This document shows positions 1 through 9,138 of a stretch of DNA of 64,000 bases, piece after piece. The translations under genes and the position numbers were made by a program. Every line of letters starts with the position of its first letter. The first letter of the stretch is position 1. The stretch is from NCBI GenBank assembly GCA_023935145.1, contig CM043699.1:72917638-72981637 (forward strand), written 5' to 3'. The DNA is from Bretschneidera sinensis (Eukaryota > Streptophyta > Magnoliopsida > Brassicales > Akaniaceae). The notes beneath the pieces were generated by a model. It had not been told where the DNA came from and ran no database searches. It saw only the letters and a list, made by a program, of their open reading frames with translations.

Positions 1-806
1 TATAATTGTATAAAAAAATCTAAAAATATTATGCCAAATAATGGCGAGGCTTCATCTTCAACCTTAGATGAAGATTTTAGCCTCTCATAATTATGAAACT
101 AAAGTTCACAATAAAAGTGCTAAACATTAAACTTTAAAACTTAAAAAATAAATAAATAAAAACTGACTATACATTGGGAGAAATTCCACTCACTGTTGGG
201 CGGAACTTCCCCTCGTGGTAGCAAAACCTTTGAGATCCACCAGAATGCTAGCAGAAGTCCTCCAGATTGCACACCGAATGATGAAGTGAGATGGGGCTTT
301 TATAGGGGAATTCCCGGAGTACAATGTGTTTCAAATTCTATGTGGGATACTACCCGAGTGCGCTCGATCGCAGTTTGGTGCGCTTGAGCACATACTGGTG
401 TACTGCAAAGAATTTTTAACCGATATTGGATGTGCAAGTGCGCACTTGCGACCGATCGCAAGTCTGGTGCGCTCAAGTGCACTAGACATCTTCAGCTCGA
501 CCCTTGTCTACTAAAACTGCCATAACATTCTCTAGAAAATCATTTTTACGAGACATAAAATTCCTCATAAAATAGACTTCCGGATTTTTTCAAACATATA
601 TGGCTCATCTCCTGCTTCTTCCTGAATCAATACAGTAAAATCCACAAAAATGATTGATCTGTACATTCAATTCTGGCAATTTTAGTGAAACTCCTTTCCC
701 ATTGCTTGTAAACCTGAAAAACAATGAAAACAACTCAAAGTAACAAATTCCTAAGATAAGAAATGTAAATTAAGTGGCCAAAATATTCAATATTTGGCAC
801 TCATCA
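1..806 (-). repeat. 3' LTR of R1 (truncated by window)
   Basis: It aligns with 11590-12381 along its whole length and ends in TCATCA (minus-strand start TGATGAG). A TATA motif in minus-strand sense lies at 298-304. A palindrome-rich stretch (CGCTCGATCG, GCGCACTTGCG, GCGCTCAAGTGC types) lies at 356-483. The block shared with other LTR families lies at about 498-716. Confidence 0.88.
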
Positions 807-846
807 AATACCCCCAAACTTACATTTTGCTAGTCCCATAGCAAAA
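807..846 (-). other. Polypurine tract and preceding hairpin of R1
   Basis: Read on the minus strand, TAAGTTTGGGGGTATT (807-822) abuts the LTR start and is the plus-strand priming tract. Just upstream is a perfect 8-bp inverted repeat, TTTTGCTA (839-846 in that sense) and TAGCAAAA (825-832), with a six-base loop. The same arrangement occurs in R2, R7 and R10. Confidence 0.8.
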
Positions 847-953
847 CAAAATAAAAAATAAAAAACTAAATGGAAAACAAAGAACATAAAGATAAGTTCA
901 TTACTCATGGTATCCAAAAATTTAAGGAGCACTCAAAACCATGATATTCATTC

Positions 954-1559
954 ATGAGCCACCATAGCAGTAACTGTCAAGCAGGTAATCAGTTTGCGTA
1001 TAATTCATCTGCTGAACAAGCTAATTTTGTTTCAAATTTTCACAGGCAGAACAATCCATACAACAACACATATAATCCGGGATTGAGGAATCATCCAAAC
1101 TTCTCGTGGAATCAAAGCAATGCAAAGCAACCTCATCCTGAATATACCCCTCAAGAAAAGAAGTCCAACTTGGAGGATATGATGGCTAAATTTTTAAGTA
1201 CAGCAGAAACAAGATTCCAAAATCAAGAAGCATCCATAAAAAATCTGGAAGTTCAAGTCGGTCAACTAGCGAACATAATTTCTGGACGTGCACAAGGTTC
1301 CTTCCCGAGCAACACAGAAAAGAATCCTAAGGAGGATGTCATGGCCATAACACTAAGAAGCGGCACACAATTGGAAGAGCCACAACCTAAAGAAATCACT
1401 CATCAAGAAGGTGAGAAAGAAGAGATTGAGCAAGAGGAGAAACATGTTTCAGCAAAGAAATGTACTGGTAAAGGTATGATCGATTCTAACCCTGAAACTA
1501 AATATATGCCACCTCTTCCCTATCCTCAGAAATTTATAAAAGAAAAATTAGATAAGTAA
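954..1559 (+). pseudogene. R2 Gag, C-terminal part
   Basis: A 201-codon open stretch with Athila-type Gag features: remains of a zinc knuckle at the start (HHSSNCQ), then the family motif NPYNNTYNPG, a region resembling a coiled coil (residues about 75-110), and the ITLRSGTQL motif that precedes protease in these elements. The capsid half is missing because the element is truncated here, so the first ATG is only the first in the surviving frame. It stops at 1559, 30 bases before the protease ORF. In intact elements both are usually one polyprotein. Confidence 0.8.
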
Positions 1560-1589
1560 TTTTCAAAATTTTTAGAGATTTTCAAGAAA

Positions 1590-2690
1590 TTGCATATTAA
1601 CATTCCATTTGCAGAGGCATTAGCACAGATGCCTAGTTACACTAAATTTTTAAAGGAAATTTTTTCTAATAAATGGAAGCTCAAGGAACATGAAACGGTA
1701 ATGTTAACTGAAGAGTGCAGCGCTATACTGCAAAACAAGCTACCTCCAAAATTAAAAGATCCAGGGAGTTTTACTATACCTTGCACTTTAGGAAATTCAT
1801 TTTTTGATAAAGCTTTATGTGACCTTGGTGCAAGTATCAATCTTATACCTCTTTCAATTTTCAGGAAACTTGGATTAGAAGAAACCAAAACAACAACAGT
1901 GTCATTGCAATTAGCTGATCGATCTATTAAGAGACAATGGGGAATTATAGAAGATGTACTGGTAAAGGTTGATAAATTTATATTCCCTATAGACTTCATT
2001 GTTCTCGACATGAAAGAGGATCGTGAGGTACCTCTTATACTTGGACGTCCATTCCTTGCTACAAGGAGAGCCCTAATTGATGTACAACAAGGGAAATTGA
2101 CTTTAAGAGTCAATGATGAGGAAGTAGTTTTTGATATGTATAAAATTATGAAATACCCTTCTGGCTTTTCTACTTCTTCTTGTTTTCAAGTGGATATTGT
2201 TGATAACCTCATTAAGGAGTTTCAGGAGAAAAAATTAAATGAAGATACTTTGGAGGGATGCATCATGGAATCGGGAACTAATACCACTGAAAAACTCATC
2301 ATCGAAGAAGAAGCAAGGAACTTGGAGTCTGAAATGGGAAAAGAAGTGCCAGAAGAACAAATAATAATAACTGAATTGAAAACTTTACTTGCTCATTTAA
2401 AATATGCTTATTTAGAGAAAAATATTTTCCCTGTGATAATATCTTCTTCGTTGACAGGTAAAATGGAAGAACGGTTACAGGAAGTCCTAAGAAGGCACAT
2501 ATTTCCGGGAAAGCTGAAATCTCGGTGGACTGGACCGTATACCGTGATAAGTGTCTCACCTTTTGGTGCCGTTGAGGTTCGACACGAGAAAAACAATGAG
2601 ATATTCAAGGTTAACAGGCACAGATTGAAGCACTACATTATGGGGACTTTTGACCCTAAATCGTCCACCACCATTCTCAAAGAGCCATAA
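1590..2690 (+). CDS. R2 protease fused in frame to integrase C-terminus
   Basis: An uninterrupted 366-codon ORF. The aspartic protease shows the catalytic DLGAS motif at about residues 77-81, a QLADRSIKR segment and the LILGRPFLATRRALID flap/helix region at about residues 150-165. The protease-RT linker (VIISSSL at about residues 283-289) follows, and then the sequence jumps to the integrase C-terminal motif [13 protein letters not shown] at about 306-318. RT, RNase H and the integrase catalytic core (normally about 1,000 residues) are absent, yet the frame is kept across the junction. It could be a chance in-frame deletion or a retained non-autonomous product. An ATG upstream of residue 1 is not needed if the protein is made as part of Gag-Pol. 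Confidence 0.82.
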   Translation: MHINIPFAEALAQMPSYTKFLKEIFSNKWKLKEHETVMLTEECSAILQNKLPPKLKDPGSFTIPCTLGNSFFDKALCDLGASINLIPLSIFRKLGLEETKTTTVSLQLADRSIKRQWGIIEDVLVKVDKFIFPIDFIVLDMKEDREVPLILGRPFLATRRALIDVQQGKLTLRVNDEEVVFDMYKIMKYPSGFSTSSCFQVDIVDNLIKEFQEKKLNEDTLEGCIMESGTNTTEKLIIEEEARNLESEMGKEVPEEQIIITELKTLLAHLKYAYLEKNIFPVIISSSLTGKMEERLQEVLRRHIFPGKLKSRWTGPYTVISVSPFGAVEVRHEKNNEIFKVNRHRLKHYIMGTFDPKSSTTILKEP

Positions 2691-2891
2691 AATAGAAAGT
2701 CAAGCTAAAGACTATAAATTAGAACTACCATTTTGGTTCTTACTTTTTAATTTTTTTCTTGCCTTTAGAAATTATTTGATGTGTTTCAAATTTGTTTGTT
2801 TTGCTTAATTTATTTGTATTTCAATTTTTATGGCCTTACAATGTGCATTTTTTGGTTTATTTTCAGCCCTACTTGAAGTCAGGACAGCAAT

Positions 2892-3075
2892 CCAGCGCTG
2901 CAGCCTCACATTTCTGGCGCTGCAGCACCAGGTAAGAAATTTAGCGCTGCAGCCTCACATTTTTAGCGCTGCAGTGCCAGGACCAGCACCCACAAGCTGG
3001 TTCTGCACTCACGCACGTTAAATCTGCCCAGAAATCCATCGCTGCAGCGTTGGAAGGTGGAAGCTGCAGCGCCAG
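2892..3075. repeat. Palindrome cluster outside the LTR in R2
   Basis: Six copies of a motif centred on GCTGCAGC, most extending to GCGCTGCAGC or GCTGCAGCGCC. They sit at about 2892, 2915, 2942, 2964, 3037 and 3061. The same motif is clustered upstream of the TATA box in this element's own LTR (5074-5268). Confidence 0.85.
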
Positions 3076-3434
3076 GTCTCAAATTGACATTTAAATGCAT
3101 AGCCCTTCCACAGTTAGGGCACTCTAAAATTAGAATTCCAGCTGCTTCCCCTCTCCAAAACACCGAAATTTCGCTTCTCCTTCCCATCGCACCACATAAT
3201 CAAAGGTCTTTTGCATTTTCCACCATGGATAGCTTCCATTCCTCCCGAGAATCACTCATCTCAAGTGATTTTGGGTGCTGTTGATGTCTTCTAATCAAGT
3301 AAGATTTCTCCACTACCACCATATCCCGATCATAGCAGTGATAATGAGGATGAGGACATTAACAAAGACGATTGATTCAGCCTCTGACTAATCAAGGGAG
3401 TTCCCTTCTCTTACTTTATAAATTCAAATTCTAT

Positions 3435-3470
3435 ACATTGCAGACAATGTATCATTTAAGTTTGGGGGTG
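3435..3470 (+). other. Internal polypurine tract with hairpin in R2
   Basis: AAGTTTGGGGGTG at 3458-3470 is identical over 13 bases to the 3' tract at 4874-4886. It is preceded by the inverted repeat ACATTG (3435-3440) / CAATGT (3445-3450). Equivalent structures occur in R7 (34691-34724) and R10 (57929-57964). Confidence 0.75.
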
Positions 3471-4329
3471 GGAACTTTATCTGAGTGTTGTGCACTGCTC
3501 ATATTTCTAGTTATTTTTTATTTATTTTATCTGAGTGCTTTCTATTATTTGTGTTTGATTTTGATTTTTCCGATGATGAGAAATAGATTGACTTGATTAT
3601 AGCCATTGAAAATTTGAAAAATTTTGCGTTTGTCTGTGTGCTTGAATTTGTTGTTGGATTTATTTTACATCGAACTCTTTGAACACAATGAGCACTTACA
3701 CCTAAACATTTTGTTGTCTTGCTGTTTCAGAGAACGTTTATGTGAGCAGTGTAGTTCTTGTGATCTCTTAGACTCTAGAACTTGTTTGAAGACCACTCGA
3801 GGCGAAATCCTAGGTAGTACTATACCAAAGAAAGGATCCAGGCCATGTTCGGAAAGTTTGAGCCTTTCTAGCCAACCCTTGATATGTGATTATCCTTAGT
3901 TTTCCCCTTTTGAGCTTGGATATCTATTGTTTTGTCACCCGATCATCTAACCTATTTCCTTTTCAAAGAAAAAAAAAAACATGAAAAAAAAAATGCTACT
4001 ACTCTACCTTTCATTTGTGAGCACATCAATTAATGAATGGACTATTCTCTCAAGTAGTGGTAGAGGATTGAGCAAGAGAAAGCGGTCTTCAACTTGGCTA
4101 TGATAAGTATTACATATTTCCCATCGAGAGTGACCAAGGGAAAGATCGAAGTTAAAAAGGTTTACCACACGAACTATTTGATCAAGTTGTATTCTGCCTA
4201 TCACAAGCAGCCGGCAAAGTTGTGTTTGATCGTCGTGTACATGCTATGCTATAGTTTCAGTAATGCACACAGAAACAAAGACTAGTGCTACTATAGTACA
4301 AGCATACGAAAAAAAAAGAAGAGAAAAAG

Positions 4330-4362
4330 AAAAGAAGAAGAAGAAGAAGAAGAAGAAGATGT
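4330..4362 (+). repeat. AAG/GAA microsatellite
   Basis: A run of about nine GAA units flanked by A- and G-rich sequence inside the R2 post-pol region. It is a plain microsatellite. Confidence 0.9.
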
Positions 4363-4848
4363 GACAATAGCAAAAGTATTGGAAGTATTCCATGATAACT
4401 GAGGGAAAGTTCAAAATAAAATTTTTATTGGTTGATGTGCTTAAGATGATGTGAGCCTCAAATCAATCTTTTACCATACCTTAACCTTAGCCAAAGTTAT
4501 AAGCAGAATAAAGTCCTGGTGATCTCGGGTATTGTCATGGCCTACATTAGTGGAGAGTGGTGTGAAAAGCAAGCTTATGGACTTTGAAAGATTGGCATTA
4601 TCCTACTTGCTTGCATAAACCGATCAGAGTGGCTAGATGATAAAGTATATAAAGGTGTTACACACATACACATTTAAAGAATTTGATGTAAGATAAAGCT
4701 GCCAATAAATTTGAAATTCTAGACATTTGCAGCATTTGGAAAGTTTTCTTGCGTTATGATTTATATGCAATCTTTGAGGCATGTTATATCAAATCTAATC
4801 AAACCATCTCGCACTCTTAGGATGTGTGTGCATAGAATTTTATTCTAG

Positions 4849-4886
4849 TTTGCTCGAGGACTGGCAAAAACGTAAGTTTGGGGGTG
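4849..4886 (+). other. 3' polypurine tract and hairpin of R2
   Basis: AAGTTTGGGGGTG (4874-4886) lies directly before the LTR start TGATAAC. Upstream, TTTGCT (4849-4854) can pair with GGCAAA (4863-4868), one pair being G-U in RNA. The loop contains GAGGAC. Confidence 0.8.
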
Positions 4887-6248
4887 TGATAACTCTGAAT
4901 AAATCTTGTTATTATACTGCTTTTAGGCACGTTTTTGGTGTTGATCTTAAGCATTAGAATTATGTTGCATGTATTTTTAGCAAATTGAGTTTAGTTTTTC
5001 TTATTCTACTAATAAGTTGTTTTAGTTGATTTATCAATGCTAAGTCATGGAAATTTATTGTGCAGACACTTGCTAGAGCGCTGGAGAGCACTGGAAGGCC
5101 AAAATGCACAAAGAAGACAGAAATTCAAGGCTGCAGCGCCGGGATGTTGGCGCTGGTAGCTGGCTAAAAGAGACCAATTTGGACAAAAATTTGGCGCTGC
5201 AGCGCCAGATTAGGGTTAGAAAGACTTCTTGAAGCTGCAGTGCAGGGAAGTTGGAGCTGCAGCGCCAGCCCACGGATTCTGAAAAGTTATAAAAAGAAAA
5301 CCCTAGCTGAACAAGAGGGGGATGGTAGAGAGAAGGAAGAAAACAGAATTTGGAGGAGAGAAGACGAAAGAGGAGAGTTGGAGACACTCGGGAAGGCTAC
5401 GCATCAAGCTCTTAAATCATTCTTCTCCGGTTTTGTATTATTCTTATCTAGCTATATTAATGTTAAGGATAGATGGATCCTAAACCTATATCTTGAGTTG
5501 TTGTTTGGACAAGTGGAATTTAATGTGTTTTTCAAAGAGTGTGTTTTATTGTTCTTAATGCTTTTTATTATTTTAATTCCTTCTTTGGGCATGGTGATGT
5601 GTCGAATAGAGAAGTCGTGCTTTCATGAATGGTTGAACTAATAAATATGATATTGGATTATTATCTATGCAAAGGCCAGGGTAAAACATGCCATGAATGA
5701 AATAGGTGTAACCGAATAGGGATTCTAGGAAGTTCATGTGGTCCGCTTAAATCGTAACCGAATAGGGAGATTTAACTGAAAGGAATCCAAAAACACTTAA
5801 TGCTTCTTAATTTAAATTAATCTAGAATAGACCTGGAATACGGATATTTGAAGTTAATGATTCTTGAGATTGTGGTTAGACCTGGAATATGGATAACCAA
5901 TTTATTGGGGATTCTACCATCTTCAAAAACGTATTAAAAAAAACTTGTCCATTCGAAACTCTCATCATTTATGGTTTAGGTGAAGTCAAGTCCTTAGCAC
6001 GTTAGTTCATAAAAGTCTTCATTCCAAAGTTTGCAAGTCTTCCTTTATTTACTTTTGCGTTCTATTTTTCTCTTTTAGTTAATTGTTAGTAACCTTTTCT
6101 TCGACAATTATTCGTTTGCTCAAATAACAATAAGAATCGAGTCATAATTTCTGTAGTATTTGCTCAGTCCTCGTTGGGAACTATATTTACTCATCATTTT
6201 ATTACTTGAACGATTATTGCACTTGCTAGTGTCAATTTCATCGTATCA
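4887..6248 (+). repeat. 3' LTR of R2
   Basis: The LTR starts TGATAAC after the polypurine tract and ends ATCA, after which R1 integrase coding resumes at 6249. It is 1,362 bp long. A TATA box (TATAAAAA) lies at 5288-5295. A cluster of GGCGCTGCAGCGCC-type palindromes occupies 5074-5268, just upstream of it. The 5' partner LTR is missing, so age cannot be estimated. Confidence 0.82.
5288..5295 (+). promoter_or_regulatory. TATA box of the R2 LTR
   Basis: TATAAAAA is followed by an A-rich stretch with AACCCTAGC. It is the likely core promoter of the LTR, and the palindrome cluster ends 20 bases upstream. Confidence 0.65.
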
Positions 6249-8039
6249 GGCATCATATTCCTGCTAGAAAGACTCCATAGCTTTTGGCAACATTCACAAG
6301 ATACACAGTAGGTGTGAGAGTCTCGGAACAAGGTAGGCCAATAGAATCCACACTGCAAAATATTCGCAGCGGTCTTCTTAGCATTGAAATGGCCTCCACA
6401 AGCATGATCATGACAAAAGGCGATGACATTAGATTGTTCATGCTTAGGAAAACACCTTCTGATGATCTAATCGGGATAATGCTTGAACAGGTAAGGATCC
6501 TCCCAGAAAAAATGTTTTACCATAGCTAAAAACTTTGATTTATCTTATCGCCCACAATGTAAAGGCATTTGACCGGTGACAAGATAGTTCACTATATTGG
6601 CAAACCATGGTGCAGGATTGTGAGCAATGTGCATCAATTGCTCATCAGGAAAGGTCTCAGAAATGGGAGTGGCGGCCTCAGTGAAATCCACTATCAATCT
6701 AGAAAAATGGTCTGCCACCATATTTTTGGAACCTTTCTTATCTCGAATCTCTATGTCGAAATCTTAAAGTAACAAGATCCATCGGATAAGATGAGATTTA
6801 GCCTCTTTTTTAGAGAAAAGATACTTCAATGCTGCGTGATCCGATTAGATAATGACTTTCGATCCTAACAAGTAGGATCTGAACTTGTCCAATGCAAAAA
6901 TGACTGCTAGTAAGTCCTTCTCAGTGGTAGAGTAATTAAGTTGTGCATCGTTTAGAGTTCTGCTTGCATAATAGATAACGTGGGGAAGTTTATCAACACA
7001 CTACCCCAAAACAACTCCGACAGCATAGTCTGATGCGTCACACATAATCTCAAAAGGCACACCCCAGTTGGGCGGTTGAATAATGGGTGTGGACGTCAGA
7101 ATCTTCTTCAGATCCCCAAATTCTTTCTTACAGCCCTTATCAAATATAAATGGGGCATCTTTCAATAACAACTTGCACAAGGGCCGGGCGAACTTGTTGA
7201 AATCCTGGATAAATCGCCTGTAGAAACCTGCATGGCCCAGAAAAGAACGAACCTCCTTCACCGTATGTGGGGGTGGAAGGTTGGAAATCAGGTCCACCTT
7301 CGCTTTGTAGACCTCAATCCCCCGATGAGATACGACATACCCCAGTACAATACCTTGCTTGACCATAAAATGGCATTTCTCCCAATTAAGCACCAGGTTC
7401 TTCTTCTTGCACCGCACTAAAACCAAAGTGAGACGGTGCAGGCACTCTTTAAATGATGACTCGAAGACGGAGAAGTCATCCATGAAAATCTCTAAGAACC
7501 ACTCTACTATGTCAGAGAATATGCTAATCATGCACTGTTGAAAAGTAGCGAGGTGCATTTCATAACCCAAAGGGCATGCGACGGTAGACAAATGTCTTAA
7601 AAGGATAGGTAAACGTTGTCTTCTCCTAATCTTCAGGGTCCACGGGGACTTGGTTATATCCAGAATAACCATCCAAGAAGCAATAGTATTCGTGCCCAGC
7701 CAAACACTCCACCATCTGATCAATAAATGGGAGTGAAAAATGATCCTTCCTTGTGGCAGCATTCAACTTACGGTAGTCTATACACACTCTCCATCCTGAC
7801 TGAACACGAGTTGGCACCAACTTGTCATCCTTATTTTTCACTACCGTGAATCCAGCTCGCTTGGGCACAATATGAATCGGGCTTACCCACTTGCTATCAG
7901 AGATTGGATAAATGATCCCTGTATCCAATAGCTTAATTACTTCAATCCTCACAACCTCTTGCATAGCTGGGTTGAGCCTTCTTTGTGGCTCCCTCGATGG
8001 CTTGGCATTCTCCTCCAAATGTATCTTGTGCATCACCAC
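6249..8039 (-). pseudogene. R1 reverse transcriptase, RNase H and integrase zinc-binding region
   Basis: Athila-type pol in several frames. RT palm motifs include WRVCIDYRKLNAATRKD (about 7780), the FLDGYSGYNQ block (about 7665) and the catalytic FMDD box (about 7478-7489). The RT connection motif [12 protein letters not shown] is at about 7210. RNase H follows from about 7060 to 6640, and an HHCC integrase finger (HDHACGGHFNAKK, then CVSCECC) at about 6400-6270. There is a frameshift between 7626 and 7760 and several stops between 6500 and 7000. Integrase is cut off at 6249 by R2. Confidence 0.88.
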
Positions 8040-8960
8040 CGAGGGGCTGATTCCCTTAATATCCTCAATAGTCTAGCCGAGAGCTTCCTTGTGCTCTCTT
8101 AAAACATCTAATAATTTCTCCTCTTGAGCCTCAACTAAATCTAAAGCTATAATCACAGGCAAATAATCTGCTGGACCTAGGAACTTATACTTAAGATTGT
8201 CCTGTAAAGGCTTAAGTTCCTTCTTGGGGGGCTCAGGTGCTGCTGTCTCCTCCGTCTCATTGCTCTCCTTAGGAGGAGACTCCAAAATGGCATTCGCTTG
8301 CTTGAGTAACTTATATAAATCCAAATCCTCTCCAAATTGAGCAAAGCATGCCTCCAGTGGGTTCTCAATACGCAATTCATCCACAGTCTCCTCAAGAATC
8401 TCCTCTATCAAGCATACATTTCTGACTTCATCATATTCCAGTGGCTGCTTACTGATATCAAAGATATTCAGCTCCACTGTCATATTTTCGAATGAAATCT
8501 TCATCACCCCTGTCCTATAATTGATCAGGGCATTAGCCGTGGATAAGAATGGTCGCCCTAGAATAACCGGTATCTGAATCCCTACATTCTGAACCGACTC
8601 TGTGTTAAGTATAATAAAATCCACGAGGAAATAGAACTTATCCACTTTTATCAAAACGTCCTCAACTACTCCCCGTGGTATTTTCACTAACCTATCAGCC
8701 AATTGAAGCGTTGTGGTTGTGGGATTCAGTTCTCGTAATCCCAACTGTAAATAGACTGAGTAAGGCAGAAGATTCACACTTGCTCCTAGATCCAAGAGAG
8801 CCCTCTCGATCTGGCTGACCCATATCGTGCAAGAGATGGTAAGGTACCTCGGATCCTTATACTTGATGGGCAGCTTGCACTGAAAGATTGAACTAACCTG
8901 CTACCTCTTGATAGTGATCAAGTCCTTTAAGAACTTGGCATATGATGGCACTTAATGGAT
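8040..8960 (-). pseudogene. R1 aspartic protease and linker to RT
   Basis: A 240-codon open stretch (8795-8073) begins at the catalytic DLGASVNL motif and includes VILGRPFLSTANALIN, as in Athila proteases. It runs through the linker (KFLGPADYLPVIIA) into the start of RT, where a stop interrupts the ALG/TIEDIKG block at about 8073. Sequence before the DLGA motif (8800-8960) carries stops. The protease core itself is intact. Confidence 0.87.
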
Positions 8961-9138
8961 GGCGTCCAAAAATGGGATATTGATTTGGACCTGCTTGAAT
9001 ACCTCCAAAATTTCCTCATACTTCCCTCCTTTCTTGGGCGCATATAATCTCTCAGGGTAAGACACTTTAGGTACAAATGACCTAGGAGGATCCTTCACAG
9101 TAGGTGTGGCTGTAGATGGCTCAACATCTCTCTTCTCC

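Larger units (their letters stand above)
2691..4873 (+). other. R2 post-pol non-coding region
   Basis: About 2.2 kb with no convincing gene. It holds a cluster of GCGCTGCAGCGC-like palindromes (2892-3075), an internal polypurine tract with a hairpin (3435-3470), A-rich runs (about 3968-3991), an AAG microsatellite (about 4330-4360), and blocks collinear with the post-pol region of R7: around 3770-3815 (CTCTAGAACT...CGAGGCGAA), 4485-4500 (TTAACCTTAGCC) and 4540-4575 (TAGTGGAGAGTGG). Short ORFs such as 3372-3596 are hydrophobic, but I do not support them as genes. Confidence 0.65.
940..6248 (+). mobile_element. R2: Athila-like element, plus strand, 5' truncated, pol mostly deleted
   Basis: It begins abruptly in gag near 940 and has no 5' LTR or primer site. 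It continues through protease, a short integrase C-terminus, a 2.2-kb post-pol region, a polypurine tract at 4874-4886 and a complete 3' LTR at 4887-6248. R1 coding resumes at 6249. RT, RNase H and the integrase core are absent. The left junction is approximate: 847-940 is probably R1 post-pol sequence, and a deletion seems to have removed the left half of R2 together with adjacent R1. Confidence 0.8.

Noticed and set aside
2299..2608. Minus-strand ORFs opposite the R2 protease-integrase ORF
   Set aside because: They are shadows of a clear plus-strand coding sequence.
3372..3899. Hydrophobic ORFs in the R2 post-pol region as a possible envelope-like gene
   Set aside because: They are short, overlap the internal purine tract and T-rich sequence, and lack cleavage sites or a matching ORF in R7 or R10.
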